The notes under the pieces: generated by a model | Told to the model about the DNA's origin: nothing | What the model saw: the letters and a program-made list of their open reading frames with translations, nothing else | Databases searched by the model: none | Virus record (IMG/VR): IMGVR_UViG_3300030098_005086 | Span: 1 to 56,539 of that record | DNA: 56,539 bases | Source of the DNA: a virus | Reading direction: 5' to 3' (one strand) | Position numbers and translations under genes: made by a program | In this document: positions 13,088 to 20,116 of the stretch, piece by piece | How the letters are laid out: each line of letters begins with the position of its first letter | Numbering within the stretch: position 1 is the stretch's first letter

Positions 13088-13340
13088 TAAAAAAAATATG
13101 CGCATAAATTTTGGTGGTTCAATTTATATATTATATATTCGTGGCAGATTTCTTTTCATATCTACAAGTGGAATTGCAATTGAAAGTGTCAGGGGGTACA
13201 AACGACACAGACAACCGCAGTTCCACTTTTCTTTTGTCCCTCTTTTATTTGGTGTTGTCTAAATTTTGTCGTATATTAGTGCATTATTAATCGAGTTCTG
13301 AACATACAAATTAAATGTTCTACTCATAAAACAAAGGAAG
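13088..13340 (+). promoter_or_regulatory. Leader region of the GATase/GGCT gene
   Basis: About 250 bases without a convincing gene. AAGTGGAA near 13168 can pair with TTCCACTT near 13221, and GTGTC with GACAC within that loop. Near 13270-13292 is a segment sharing TATATT and ATTATTAATC with the early-promoter candidate at 10868. A 54-codon reading from 13099 shows no family and is not called. Confidence 0.4.
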
Positions 13341-14432
13341 ATGTGTATTATAATTGTAAAACAAAAGGGAAAGAAAGTAAGCCCTCAAGTTTTAAAAACC
13401 TCAAGTAAAATAAATCCGCACAATTTAGGTGTGGTATGGTTAGATACATTTGAAGTGTCTTATCATAAATCTAAAGAGTGGAAAGTGTTAAATACTGACC
13501 GCCCTTATATTGCTCACTTTAGATATGCAACAATCGGACAAGTGAACAAAGCAAACACCCACCCCTTTGAGTGTGGCAATAACAAGAACGAGTTGCTAAT
13601 GATGAACGGAACAATCCGCGGAAAAGGAAATATCCACGAGTGCGACACTAAAGTTCTAGCCAAAGAGTTAGGCGGTGTATCGCGCCACGTATGGAAAAGC
13701 GAGTTAGAGAAGTATGATTGTCGTTTTGTTTCTATTAATAAAAAGCATAGAACGTTCCAAATATATAATAAAGAGTTGTGGACACAAAAAGAGGGGGTGT
13801 GGTACTCGAAAGACAACGTGCTACAAGATAATCTTATTGCCGTATATGGTACGTTAAAAAAAGGATATTCAAATTACCACCGATATCTAAACAAATCTAA
13901 ATATATAGGAAGTGGAAACACTACGGACAAGTACCCGTTGATAATAGAGGGATTGCCTTATATGGTAAACCAAAAAGGGAAAGGACACAATGTTAATGTT
14001 GATGTCTTTAAAATTTCCAATCCCACCCTTGAACGTGTGGATATGTTGGAAGGACACCCGCAATGGTACAAGCGAGTACAAGTTCCCGTTACATTAAAGA
14101 GCGGGAAGGTTTTAAAGTGTTGGATATATTTCAACCCCAAAAAGATAGGGGCAAACACAACCCTACACAAAACGTATTCACAAAGCACATCAGTATATGG
14201 TAGAATTAAATCCTACACCCCTAAAATGTTTGATTGGTCAAGCATTACCCCTATTGATGAAATAGAGATAAATAGAGATGATGAGTTGTTGCGATTCGAT
14301 GAGTCGTTTAGTGACACCCCGTATTGTCCCGATTGCTTAAATGATTTAGAGTTCGATAGCTTTAATAGTTATCATTGTTATGGGTGTGGTCAATGGTTTA
14401 GTGAAACAGAAGTATTAACTAATAATTTTTAA
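13341..14432 (+). CDS. Class II glutamine amidotransferase fused to GGCT domain and zinc ribbon
   Basis: A 363-aa three-part protein. (1) Residues 1-155: Ntn amidotransferase, starting MCIII with Cys2 as nucleophile, and HFRYATIGQVNKANTHPF (59-76), the substrate-binding motif; it would release ammonia from glutamine. (2) About 165-310: gamma-glutamylcyclotransferase/AIG2-like domain with VYGTLKKG (168-175) and the acidic DMLEGHPQWYKR (234-245), whose Glu237 fits the catalytic acid. (3) 329-349: zinc ribbon CPDC...CYGC. With the amidoligase it would make, cut or recycle gamma-glutamyl-type bonds. Domain calls are strong, the pathway is inference. Confidence 0.85.
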   Translation: MCIIIVKQKGKKVSPQVLKTSSKINPHNLGVVWLDTFEVSYHKSKEWKVLNTDRPYIAHFRYATIGQVNKANTHPFECGNNKNELLMMNGTIRGKGNIHECDTKVLAKELGGVSRHVWKSELEKYDCRFVSINKKHRTFQIYNKELWTQKEGVWYSKDNVLQDNLIAVYGTLKKGYSNYHRYLNKSKYIGSGNTTDKYPLIIEGLPYMVNQKGKGHNVNVDVFKISNPTLERVDMLEGHPQWYKRVQVPVTLKSGKVLKCWIYFNPKKIGANTTLHKTYSQSTSVYGRIKSYTPKMFDWSSITPIDEIEINRDDELLRFDESFSDTPYCPDCLNDLEFDSFNSYHCYGCGQWFSETEVLTNNF

Positions 14433-14433
14433 A

Positions 14434-14601
14434 ATGAAGTATAAAAGAAAAATGTATGAGAGCAACCCGAACATTGTTAGTCGTGTACAATCGTTACTAT
14501 TAGTTTTACATAATTGCCAAGTGTATAGTTGTCCCAAAGAAACAACCCAAAAAATACGGGAAGAATTATCGATGTGGGTAGATTTAGAGAGCAATGAATA
14601 G
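14434..14601 (+). CDS. 55-aa hypothetical protein
   Basis: Translated by hand: begins MKYKRKMYESNPNIVSRVQS and ends MWVDLESNE. It starts immediately after the GATase/GGCT stop and its own stop overlaps the next start by 8 nt, so it is part of that operon. Basic N-terminus, helical middle with two Cys. Unknown function. Confidence 0.6.
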   Translation: MKYKRKMYESNPNIVSRVQSLLLVLHNCQVYSCPKETTQKIREELSMWVDLESNE

Positions 14602-14737
14602 TTTATGGTTAGAACATATGATTAGGCACAACCACCCATGCGGGGAAGTTGTGTCTAATTGTTGTTGTGAAAAAGTAATCCCCGAAACAGATATTTGCGG
14701 GAAATGTAAAGAACATTGTAAACCTATATATATATAG
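14594..14737 (+). CDS. 47-aa Cys-rich zinc-binding protein
   Basis: Translated by hand: begins MNSLWLEHMIRHNHPCGEVV and has CCCEKVIPETDICGKCKEHC. The spaced Cys pairs form a small treble-clef or rubredoxin-like zinc site, as in many short phage proteins. It overlaps the upstream gene and ends 2 nt before the HNH gene. Role probably nucleic-acid or protein binding. Confidence 0.65.
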   Translation: MNSLWLEHMIRHNHPCGEVVSNCCCEKVIPETDICGKCKEHCKPIYI

Positions 14738-14739
14738 AT

Positions 14740-15171
14740 ATGAAAAATTTTAATACAAGCATTAACAATCGTAGAGTGTGTAAGTGTTGCAACAATACTA
14801 AAGACATTGAGAAGTTCGCGAGTGCGGGAATAGTAAAGGGAATCAAATACTATCGCAGTTCGTGTAAAGATTGTTATTATATACAGAAACAAGAGGAATT
14901 AAAAAAATCCATAGACACTTTTAAAAAGTGGAAAACTAAACAGAAGTGCAGTAGATGTGGATATTCTAAAAAAAATAACTTTGAGTTCGTAGTGGAGCAT
15001 TTGCAGTTCCACCACCCAAAGAAAAACAAGTTGTTTAACATAGCGGATATGGTGCGGAGCGGATTTAGATTTAAAGGTAAGCGACTACAAGAAGAATTAA
15101 AAAAGTGTGATATTTTGTGTGGTAGATGTCACGACTTTATTCATTATACCACGAAAAGACATTTAAAATAA
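14740..15171 (+). CDS. HNH-type endonuclease
   Basis: A 143-aa protein with N-terminal zinc knuckles (C14-x2-C17 and C42-x2-C45), then C70-x2-C73, EHLQFHHPKK (86-95) holding the catalytic His, and CDILCGRCHDFIH (123-135) with the last Cys pair and His. This is the HNH/His-Me finger layout of small phage homing endonucleases and packaging nucleases. Standing in an early operon, it may be a free-standing homing endonuclease. It sits after the GATase operon with 2 nt spacing. Confidence 0.8.
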   Translation: MKNFNTSINNRRVCKCCNNTKDIEKFASAGIVKGIKYYRSSCKDCYYIQKQEELKKSIDTFKKWKTKQKCSRCGYSKKNNFEFVVEHLQFHHPKKNKLFNIADMVRSGFRFKGKRLQEELKKCDILCGRCHDFIHYTTKRHLK

Positions 15172-15178
15172 TACTATT

Positions 15179-15427
15179 ATGACAAATTTAAAAAAAGACA
15201 TTAGGCGGTCTCTAAAACACCTACGAAAAATAAGCGCGGAAAGATTTAAGTTGTTGGTAATTATCTTTGTAACCCTTGGCGCATTAGCGGGGGGCGGATA
15301 TGGTTTATATTATTCTCTTATGAATGGTGTGAGTATGATACTCATATTTTTAGTAAGTGTAGTGTGGATTTGGTTCGGGATAGGTATGTTAGATATGTTT
15401 AGAGACATGGTTAAATTTAATAAATAA
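15179..15427 (+). CDS. Two-TM small membrane protein
   Basis: 82 aa: a basic N-terminal helix (MTNLKKDIRRSLKHLRKISA), then two hydrophobic helices at about 24-45 and 50-71 and a short charged tail. The positive-inside rule puts both ends in the cytoplasm. It lies next to a small lipoprotein gene, and the two may act together on the host envelope, for example in exclusion. Unknown family. A TATCTTTG at 15262-15269 lies inside the gene and may be chance. Confidence 0.6.
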   Translation: MTNLKKDIRRSLKHLRKISAERFKLLVIIFVTLGALAGGGYGLYYSLMNGVSMILIFLVSVVWIWFGIGMLDMFRDMVKFNK

Positions 15428-15431
15428 AAAC

Positions 15432-15590
15432 ATGAAGAAGTTTATTATCATAGCCATAGGAATTATTGGATTTAGTTCTTGTGGCACACAAAAGTGTGGA
15501 ATGAGTGGCAAGTGGCGATTCAGTTCAATCGATGTTGAATATAACGAGCAAGTGGAAGTGTGTTCAATTAACGATTACAAAAATGAGTAG
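15432..15590 (+). CDS. 52-aa phage lipoprotein
   Basis: Translated by hand: begins MKKFIIIAIGIIGFSSCGTQK, a type II signal peptide with lipobox FSSC, leaving a mature peptide of about 35 residues. Small lipoproteins expressed early are known superinfection-exclusion factors in other phages (T5 Llp). It overlaps the next gene by 8 nt. The lipoprotein nature is well supported by sequence, the exclusion role is only analogy. Confidence 0.65.
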   Translation: MKKFIIIAIGIIGFSSCGTQKCGMSGKWRFSSIDVEYNEQVEVCSINDYKNE

Positions 15591-15708
15591 TGAAATACAA
15601 AACCTTAAGTCCGAATTAGAATGGTATCGGACATATAGTTCATTTATAAATACTAACTTTCCGAATGTGTGCGCCGAAGCAAGTGCGTACGCAGACGGGG
15701 ATAAATAA
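15583..15708 (+). CDS. 41-aa coiled-coil-like small protein
   Basis: Start chosen at ATG 15583 inside the lipoprotein stop. The product begins MSSEIQNLKSELEWYRTYSS and ends ASAYADGDK. The first part is a short coiled coil and the second follows a pattern FPNVCAEASAYAD that recurs in small phage proteins from memory. Unknown function. Confidence 0.55.
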   Translation: MSSEIQNLKSELEWYRTYSSFINTNFPNVCAEASAYADGDK

Positions 15709-15715
15709 TAAAATT

Positions 15716-15907
15716 ATGGAAAAGAAAATGAACAAATTAGAAAGGTACTGCTTTGATTTAGCAGTAGAGATAATAGGGAGCGACTTAAATGATATTAATA
15801 GGGTGGCAAGTATATTATATGATGAATTTACAAAAGATAGGGTCATAAGGCAAAGATTAAAAAACACTTTAACTCTTGAGGGTATAAATAATTATAGAAA
15901 CAAATAA
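15716..15907 (+). CDS. 63-aa helical hypothetical protein
   Basis: Start chosen at ATG 15716; a longer reading upstream overlaps the preceding gene. The product begins MEKKMNKLERYCFDLAVEII and includes NRVASILYDEFTKDRVIRQR. Likely all-helical, with mixed charge. Unknown function, small early gene. Confidence 0.55.
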   Translation: MEKKMNKLERYCFDLAVEIIGSDLNDINRVASILYDEFTKDRVIRQRLKNTLTLEGINNYRNK

Positions 15908-15912
15908 ATAAA

Positions 15913-16047
15913 ATGGAAAAAGAAGATATAAAAAACGAAATAGAAAACTTTATAATATATCATTGTGGAAGTAATGACGGTGAATTAACCTATCTATTAA
16001 CCTGTTTAGACGCATATATTGATAATGACCATATAATAAACGAATAA
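15913..16047 (+). CDS. 44-aa acidic hypothetical protein
   Basis: Translated by hand: begins MEKEDIKNEIENFIIYHCGS and ends DNDHIINE. Acidic and helical. It follows the previous gene by 5 nt and repeats the AAATAAATAAAATG-like spacing that joins the genes of this stretch, suggesting one operon with A-rich ribosome sites. Confidence 0.5.
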   Translation: MEKEDIKNEIENFIIYHCGSNDGELTYLLTCLDAYIDNDHIINE

Positions 16048-16069
16048 AAAAAATTAAATAAATAAAGTT

Positions 16070-16204
16070 ATGGATAAAGATATATTAGAAAGATTAATAA
16101 TTCTTTTAGATGATATAGAAGAAGCAACAGATATAAGTGGTATGATAAACTCAAAAGATTTATTATTTGAAATAAAAAATAAGTATAACGAATTAAATAA
16201 ATAA
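16070..16204 (+). CDS. 44-aa acidic hypothetical protein
   Basis: Translated by hand: begins MDKDILERLIILLDDIEEAT and ends IKNKYNELNK. Helical, with a Leu/Ile-rich acidic stretch that could form a dimer. It precedes the 107-aa acidic gene by 4 nt. Unknown function. Confidence 0.5.
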   Translation: MDKDILERLIILLDDIEEATDISGMINSKDLLFEIKNKYNELNK

Positions 16205-16208
16205 AATT

Positions 16209-16532
16209 ATGGGATATATAGAAGGGTGGCGACTTAACGCACGAGATTTAGAAGAAGAAAGAAACGATTTAGATTATGCAAATTCTCAACCAAACGAGAA
16301 CGAGCTAGACTACACCGAAATACAAAAAGCAAAAGACATTTTAACAAAACACAAATACTACGTAGATAATTTATGGTGTGTAGACGATGTAAAAAGATTA
16401 TTAGAAGACCAAGAATTTACTGATGAACAAGCCATGCAAGTGTTAGAAAAGGTTTTTGATAGCGACCGAATCAATAACGAGGTGTGGGAAAGTATTCGTT
16501 GGATAGCGCAAGACATGGGTTATAAAGTGTGA
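16209..16532 (+). CDS. 107-aa acidic hypothetical protein
   Basis: Begins MGYIEGWRLNARDLEEERND, strongly acidic. The C-terminal half (VDDVKRLLEDQEFTDEQAMQ then VLEKVFDSDR) has the form of a small helical domain seen in many flavobacterial phage proteins from memory. Last gene before the terminator at 16561. Such acidic proteins may mimic nucleic acid or bind basic partners; not tested here. Confidence 0.6.
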   Translation: MGYIEGWRLNARDLEEERNDLDYANSQPNENELDYTEIQKAKDILTKHKYYVDNLWCVDDVKRLLEDQEFTDEQAMQVLEKVFDSDRINNEVWESIRWIAQDMGYKV

Positions 16533-16560
16533 GCAAAATAACCAATTAAAAAACAAAGAA

Positions 16561-16583
16561 AGGGACTGCGTGTCCCTTTTTTT
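16561..16583 (+). terminator. Rho-independent terminator
   Basis: AGGGAC (16561-16566) pairs with GTCCCT (16572-16577) around TGCGT, followed by a T-run. It separates the amidoligase-side genes from the next transcription unit. Confidence 0.88.
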
Positions 16584-16631
16584 ATACAAAAAAAAAACTA
16601 AACATATAGTACTTGTTATGTTTTTTTGTAC

Positions 16632-16639
16632 TATCTTTA
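16632..16639 (+). promoter_or_regulatory. Promoter -7 box for the replication-side operon
   Basis: TATCTTTA, one base off TAnnTTTG, with a TTG about 17-19 bases upstream. It lies directly after a terminator and 22 nt before the chosen ATG at 16662. Confidence 0.6.
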
Positions 16640-16661
16640 CACTAAAGACAAACAAAGTGCG

Positions 16662-17000
16662 ATGAAAAAAAGAATAAAAGAAGATTTAAAAACACTACAA
16701 AGTGCAAGTGATTTTAACATTTGTAAAAACCCCCATTATATTGAAAGAGTAGAAAACCTATTAGAGAATTTTTCTAAAGAAGAATGGGTAAAGACGGGGC
16801 AATACCATAATGCGGACACCTATCTTAAAAGCTTTCCTCACACCAAATTGTTTCCAGAAGTAAACCAATTAATAAGATTGGCAGGGAACTATGTGATTCA
16901 AGTGTTGGCGGATAAATATGTGTGGACAGATTGTATGGCGGAACACCCGCGCGATGTGATGAGTTGTATATGGGAAAAAGAAAACAAAGACAATGAGTAA
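16662..17000 (+). CDS. 112-aa hypothetical protein
   Basis: Start chosen at ATG 16662 because a longer TTG-started reading would begin inside the promoter. The product begins MKKRIKEDLKTLQSASDFNI and has a central VENLLENFSKEEWVKTGQYH. Mixed helical protein with several aromatic residues near KYVWTDCMAEHP. It overlaps the DUF1599 gene by 8 nt, so they are translated together. No family recognised. Confidence 0.6.
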   Translation: MKKRIKEDLKTLQSASDFNICKNPHYIERVENLLENFSKEEWVKTGQYHNADTYLKSFPHTKLFPEVNQLIRLAGNYVIQVLADKYVWTDCMAEHPRDVMSCIWEKENKDNE

Positions 17001-17268
17001 AGAAAAAATAAAAGAGGTAAGCCGTAAGGTATATGAGATGTTAGCGGAGAAGAATGATGCCTACGGCAATTCTGCTCTACAACCTATTAATATATTTAGC
17101 AAGGGCAATGCCACCGAATCATTGTGTGCGCGAATAGATGATAAGTTAGCGCGAATAAAAAATAGAGGTTTGTCAGACGAAACCGAAGATACTTTATTTG
17201 ATTTGTGTGGTTACCTTATATTATTAATTATTGCAAAAGAAAAAGAAAGTGACAGAAAAACAAATTGA
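16993..17268 (+). CDS. DUF1599/Nmad1-like nucleotide-modification-associated protein
   Basis: A 91-aa protein with EKNDAYGNSALQPINIF (19-35), ARIDDKLARIKNRG (46-59) and DTLFDLCGYLILLIIA, the pattern of the DUF1599 family (nucleotide modification associated domain 1). The paired Asp residues resemble those of MazG-type all-alpha nucleotide hydrolases. In phages the family is linked to making or guarding modified nucleotides. No base-modifying enzyme is seen elsewhere in this window, so the role here is open. Confidence 0.75.
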   Translation: MSKEKIKEVSRKVYEMLAEKNDAYGNSALQPINIFSKGNATESLCARIDDKLARIKNRGLSDETEDTLFDLCGYLILLIIAKEKESDRKTN

Positions 17269-17332
17269 AATAGTGTTAGTTAGTTTGGTGTGCGCCCTTA
17301 TGGGAATACTAATTGGTTTAATTATATTTTAA
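17249..17332 (+). CDS. 27-aa single-TM peptide (GTG start)
   Basis: GTG at 17249 inside the DUF1599 gene opens a frame beginning MTEKQIEIVLVSLVCALMGI and ending LIGLIIF, one transmembrane helix. Its stop forms TAATG with the next start. The coupled junctions on both sides support expression; otherwise unproven. Confidence 0.45.
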   Translation: MTEKQIEIVLVSLVCALMGILIGLIIF

Positions 17333-17580
17333 TGAACTCAATGAAAGTGTTAGTAGACCTTTATATTGTTCTTGCCAAAGAAAAAGTTTCAATGGTTATA
17401 ATTTTTATCTTATTAATAACATCTCTTTATAATCAACATCTGATAAAAAAAGAAATTGCAATAGTTAAAACCCAAACAAAAGAAAATCAAATTGAAGAAC
17501 TACAAGAAGAACTAATGAGTGTAGGTTTTCAGTTAGATAGCATGAAACTAAAATATGATTATAACTTTTATACTAAATAA
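17332..17580 (+). CDS. 82-aa TM protein with coiled coil
   Basis: Start chosen at ATG 17332 for the TAATG junction. The product begins MNSMKVLVDLYIVLAKEKVS, has a TM segment at about residues 19-35 (MVIIFILLITSLY) and then a periplasmic or cytoplasmic coiled coil (KENQIEELQEELMSVGFQLD). This form is like inner-membrane spanins or membrane-anchored regulators. One of three consecutive small membrane genes. Confidence 0.6.
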   Translation: MNSMKVLVDLYIVLAKEKVSMVIIFILLITSLYNQHLIKKEIAIVKTQTKENQIEELQEELMSVGFQLDSMKLKYDYNFYTK

Positions 17581-17582
17581 AC

Positions 17583-17672
17583 ATGGACGAAGGAAAATAT
17601 AAATTACAATTATTTTTAATTGGCCTTATGGTGGCAGGTATATTCTTTATGTTTGTATTGTCAATGCAATAG
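17583..17672 (+). CDS. 29-aa single-TM peptide
   Basis: Translated by hand: begins MDEGKYKLQLFLIGLMVAGI and ends FFMFVLSMQ. One transmembrane helix after a charged N-terminus. It starts 2 nt after the previous stop. Third small membrane gene in a row, between nucleotide and replication genes. Confidence 0.5.
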   Translation: MDEGKYKLQLFLIGLMVAGIFFMFVLSMQ

Positions 17673-17698
17673 AACAATAATTTAAAAACATTACTTAA

Positions 17699-17998
17699 AT
17701 GAAAAAAGATATTTTTAACAAGTATGCTAAAAAAGTAGCAGACATTTTTGGGATAACACCCGAAGATATATTTACAAAAACAAAAGAAAGAACGTGTGTA
17801 GATGCGCGTCATCTATTATATTTTGTGTGTAAGAATCGCCCAATGCGAATAACATACATACAACAATACATGAATGATAATGGGTATAATATTAACCATT
17901 CTTCTATTATTCATGGGATTAATCAAGTGCAAGAAAAAATAAACGAAGACAAGGATTATGTGGGTGTGATAAAAAAGGTAGAAAAATGTATAGCTTAA
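17699..17998 (+). CDS. DnaA domain IV-like DNA-binding protein
   Basis: A 99-aa protein. Residues 31-74 (RTCVDARHLLYFVCKNR, YIQQYMNDNGYNINHSSI) match the DnaA C-terminal helix-turn-helix that contacts DnaA boxes, whose signature is DARH and the HSTV-like loop, here NHSSIIHGI. No AAA+ domain is present, so it may bind host-type DnaA boxes without ATP control, either to load replication at a phage origin or to compete with host DnaA. It overlaps the next gene by 13 nt. Confidence 0.8.
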   Translation: MKKDIFNKYAKKVADIFGITPEDIFTKTKERTCVDARHLLYFVCKNRPMRITYIQQYMNDNGYNINHSSIIHGINQVQEKINEDKDYVGVIKKVEKCIA

Positions 17999-18390
17999 CC
18001 GATGTTTTTAATCAAGCGGTAGAAGATGATTCTTGTGGGGGTCTTGACACGTTGGAGTCTAGAGGCAGACTTCTTAATGGAATTAAAATAGTGGAAGACA
18101 ATGAAACCAAAGAGGTGGTTATCTTAAATACCACTAAAGGCGGAGACTATTATAAAGAGATAGATGTGACAGAATATGCTCTTTTTAAGGCAAAGGGTTG
18201 GAGATATGGAATTTATGTCTTATCTTTGTCTAACTATCGTAGAAAGCTTGATAAGATAGAAGAAAGAATACGATTAGAGTTAAATGGAAGAAAAAATTCT
18301 AAAGTTATTCAAATGGCTAAAGCAAATAGGCAAAGAGTAATGGAGAATTATAAAAAAATATCAAACGAATTAAATTTTAAATCAAAATGA
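17986..18390 (+). CDS. 134-aa hypothetical protein
   Basis: Begins MYSLTDVFNQAVEDDSCGGL, has a beta-rich middle (NGIKIVEDNETKEVVILNTT) and a basic helical C-terminus (KLDKIEERIRLELNGRKNSK). It overlaps the DnaA-like gene at its start and the Sak3 gene by 4 nt at its end, so it belongs to the recombination/replication operon. A similar small protein often precedes annealing proteins in Bacteroidetes phages, by memory. Function unknown. Confidence 0.55.
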   Translation: MYSLTDVFNQAVEDDSCGGLDTLESRGRLLNGIKIVEDNETKEVVILNTTKGGDYYKEIDVTEYALFKAKGWRYGIYVLSLSNYRRKLDKIEERIRLELNGRKNSKVIQMAKANRQRVMENYKKISNELNFKSK

Positions 18391-18989
18391 GCAAATCAAA
18401 TTATTACAAAGGGTTATCGGAGTTGCCGATAAAAAGATTAGTAGAAAAGAAAGGTGGATTAGATTATCTTTCTTGGAGTAATGCTTGGGATATTTTAAAA
18501 AAAGAATATCCAAGCGCACAAAGAAAAGTGTATGAGTGTACGTCGTGGGAAGACAATTCCCAAACGCACAGAACACTTAATTATTTTTCTGATGGTAAAA
18601 CGGCTTATGTAAAGGTGGGAATTATAGTAAATGAAATTGAACACATTGATTACCTGCCCGTTATGGATTTTAGAAACAAGTCTATACCGGTAGATAAAAT
18701 GACATCGTTTGATGTGAGTAAAACTATTCAACGAGCAACGGCTAAAGCTATTGCTATGCATGGATTGGGTTTATCATTGTGGACGGGAGAAGATATTCCT
18801 TCTGAGCCGGAGACAACGAAAAAAGTGGTTAGTGCTACATTAGATGTAGGGGATGATAATTGGGAGAAAGTTTTTAAATATGTTGAAGCTAATAAAAAAT
18901 TAGGATTAGAACATATTCTTAAAATGCTTTCAAAGAAATATAAAGTTAGTGATGTAGTGACTAAGGAGATTAAAAAAATACTTAAATAA
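18387..18989 (+). CDS. Single-strand annealing protein, Sak3/DUF1071 type
   Basis: A 200-aa protein with LDYLSWSNAWDILKKEYP (25-42), YLPVMDFRNKSIPVDKMTS, then FDVSKTIQRATAKAIAMHG and GLSLWTGEDIP. These are the conserved blocks of DUF1071, the Sak3 group of Rad52-like annealing proteins. It anneals complementary single strands in phage recombination. A RecE-like exonuclease and an SSB-like protein follow within 2 kb, completing the usual set. The last 50 residues are a less conserved helical tail. Confidence 0.85.
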   Translation: MSKSNYYKGLSELPIKRLVEKKGGLDYLSWSNAWDILKKEYPSAQRKVYECTSWEDNSQTHRTLNYFSDGKTAYVKVGIIVNEIEHIDYLPVMDFRNKSIPVDKMTSFDVSKTIQRATAKAIAMHGLGLSLWTGEDIPSEPETTKKVVSATLDVGDDNWEKVFKYVEANKKLGLEHILKMLSKKYKVSDVVTKEIKKILK

Positions 18990-19117
18990 TGAATTGGGAA
19001 GTAGAACCGTATCAAGAGGAAGTGTATAAAATTAAATGCAAACATTGTGGAGAGCGCTCCACCTATGATTTTTGTTCAGAGGGATGCCGAGGCGCTTATT
19101 GGAGTGAAATGGATTAA
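18989..19117 (+). CDS. 42-aa zinc-ribbon protein
   Basis: Translated by hand: begins MNWEVEPYQEEVYKIKCKHC and has CKHCGERSTYDFCSEGC, a four-Cys zinc site. Its start shares a base with the Sak3 stop (TAATG). Probably an accessory of the recombination operon. Unknown function. Confidence 0.6.
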   Translation: MNWEVEPYQEEVYKIKCKHCGERSTYDFCSEGCRGAYWSEMD

Positions 19118-19135
19118 CTAAAAAAATTATTTATT

Positions 19136-19288
19136 ATGAGTTTAAAAACACAACACGTATACCGAGAGAAAATAGAACTTGGGGTTTATTATACATATGA
19201 TAAAGACCATAAAAAAGTTTATGATACTAAAGGAATGAAAGTTGAGTTTCAAGAGTTGATTAAAAAACTGAAGTCAAAACAAAAATAA
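19136..19288 (+). CDS. 50-aa hypothetical protein
   Basis: Translated by hand: begins MSLKTQHVYREKIELGVYYT and ends KKLKSKQK. Two short strands and a basic helical tail. Followed within a few bases by the large hairpin at 19287. Unknown function. Confidence 0.55.
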   Translation: MSLKTQHVYREKIELGVYYTYDKDHKKVYDTKGMKVEFQELIKKLKSKQK

Positions 19289-19344
19289 GGGATTACATAG
19301 GGGTGGATTAATAATATATCGTCTCCGACACCCCTATGCCCTTA
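19287..19344 (+). promoter_or_regulatory. Long stable hairpin in the leader of the exonuclease gene
   Basis: CATAGGGGTG (19296-19305) pairs perfectly with CACCCCTATG (19329-19338) around a 23-nt loop. AAGGG and CCCTT extend the stem past a 4-nt bulge. No T-run follows, so a simple terminator is unlikely. It may be an mRNA processing, stability or translational-control element. Confidence 0.7.
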
Positions 19345-19363
19345 AATTAAATATAATCAAATT

Positions 19364-20092
19364 ATGACACAAGAAATATTAGAGTTACTGCGGGATGATG
19401 AACAGTATTATAGTGGAGTTGGAAAAAATTATTTATCTAACTCAGATATTGGTGCGCTCTTAAAAAACCCAAGGGAATATGGGATAGAGAGACCGGACAA
19501 TGTAAACTTTGTAAAAGGAAGATTGTTTCATCAGCTTATTCTTGAACCCCAAAAAGCTAAACACATAAATTGTATAGATGTAAACTCTAGAAATACTAAA
19601 GCTTACAAAGAATATAGTAACGGAAAAATTGTGCTACTGCAAAAAGAAGTAGATGAAATCATCGGTCTCACCCAAACCATGTTGGGCAACATAGATTTTT
19701 TTGATATGATTAGAGAAAAAGATAATGCCTACGAAGTTCCTTCTATTGGAGAAATAAAAGGTACAATGTGGAAAGGAAAAGCAGACATAGTAAATCAACA
19801 CGTTCTTATAGATTTAAAAACTACGAGTGACATTAACAAGTTTAAATGGTCGGCTCGTGAATATAATTATGATAGTCAAGCATATATATATGAACAATTA
19901 TTTAATAAACCGCTAATCTTTTTAGTTGTAGATAAAACGACTAACGCATTAGGAATGTTTGAACCTACACAAGAGTTCATCGAAAGAGGAGAACGAAAAG
20001 TAGAACAAGCAATTGAAGTTTATAATAATTTCTTTGGAGACAGTCCACAAGAAAGTATTGAAAACTATTACATTAATGAACAATTAAATTAA
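19364..20092 (+). CDS. RecE-like PD-(D/E)xK exonuclease
   Basis: A 242-aa protein with GRLFHQLIL (52-60, motif I His), WKGKADIVNQHVLIDLKTT (136-154, holding Asp141 and the DLK catalytic core) and DSQAYIYE (170-177, the Q..Y motif). This is the exodeoxyribonuclease VIII/YqaJ-related pattern of phage 5' to 3' exonucleases. It would produce 3' overhangs for the Sak3 protein. It follows a long leader hairpin and precedes the SSB-like gene by 24 nt. Confidence 0.82.
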   Translation: MTQEILELLRDDEQYYSGVGKNYLSNSDIGALLKNPREYGIERPDNVNFVKGRLFHQLILEPQKAKHINCIDVNSRNTKAYKEYSNGKIVLLQKEVDEIIGLTQTMLGNIDFFDMIREKDNAYEVPSIGEIKGTMWKGKADIVNQHVLIDLKTTSDINKFKWSAREYNYDSQAYIYEQLFNKPLIFLVVDKTTNALGMFEPTQEFIERGERKVEQAIEVYNNFFGDSPQESIENYYINEQLN

Positions 20093-20116
20093 TTTTAACT
20101 TTTAAAAACAATTATT

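Noticed and set aside
12972-13262. 96-codon reading across the GC-rich element
   Set aside because: It crosses clear RNA stems and runs into the AT-rich leader; composition changes abruptly and no domain or ribosome site is seen.
15262-15269. TATCTTTG as a promoter inside the two-TM gene
   Set aside because: It is explained by coding sequence in the middle of the gene, with no gene start close behind.
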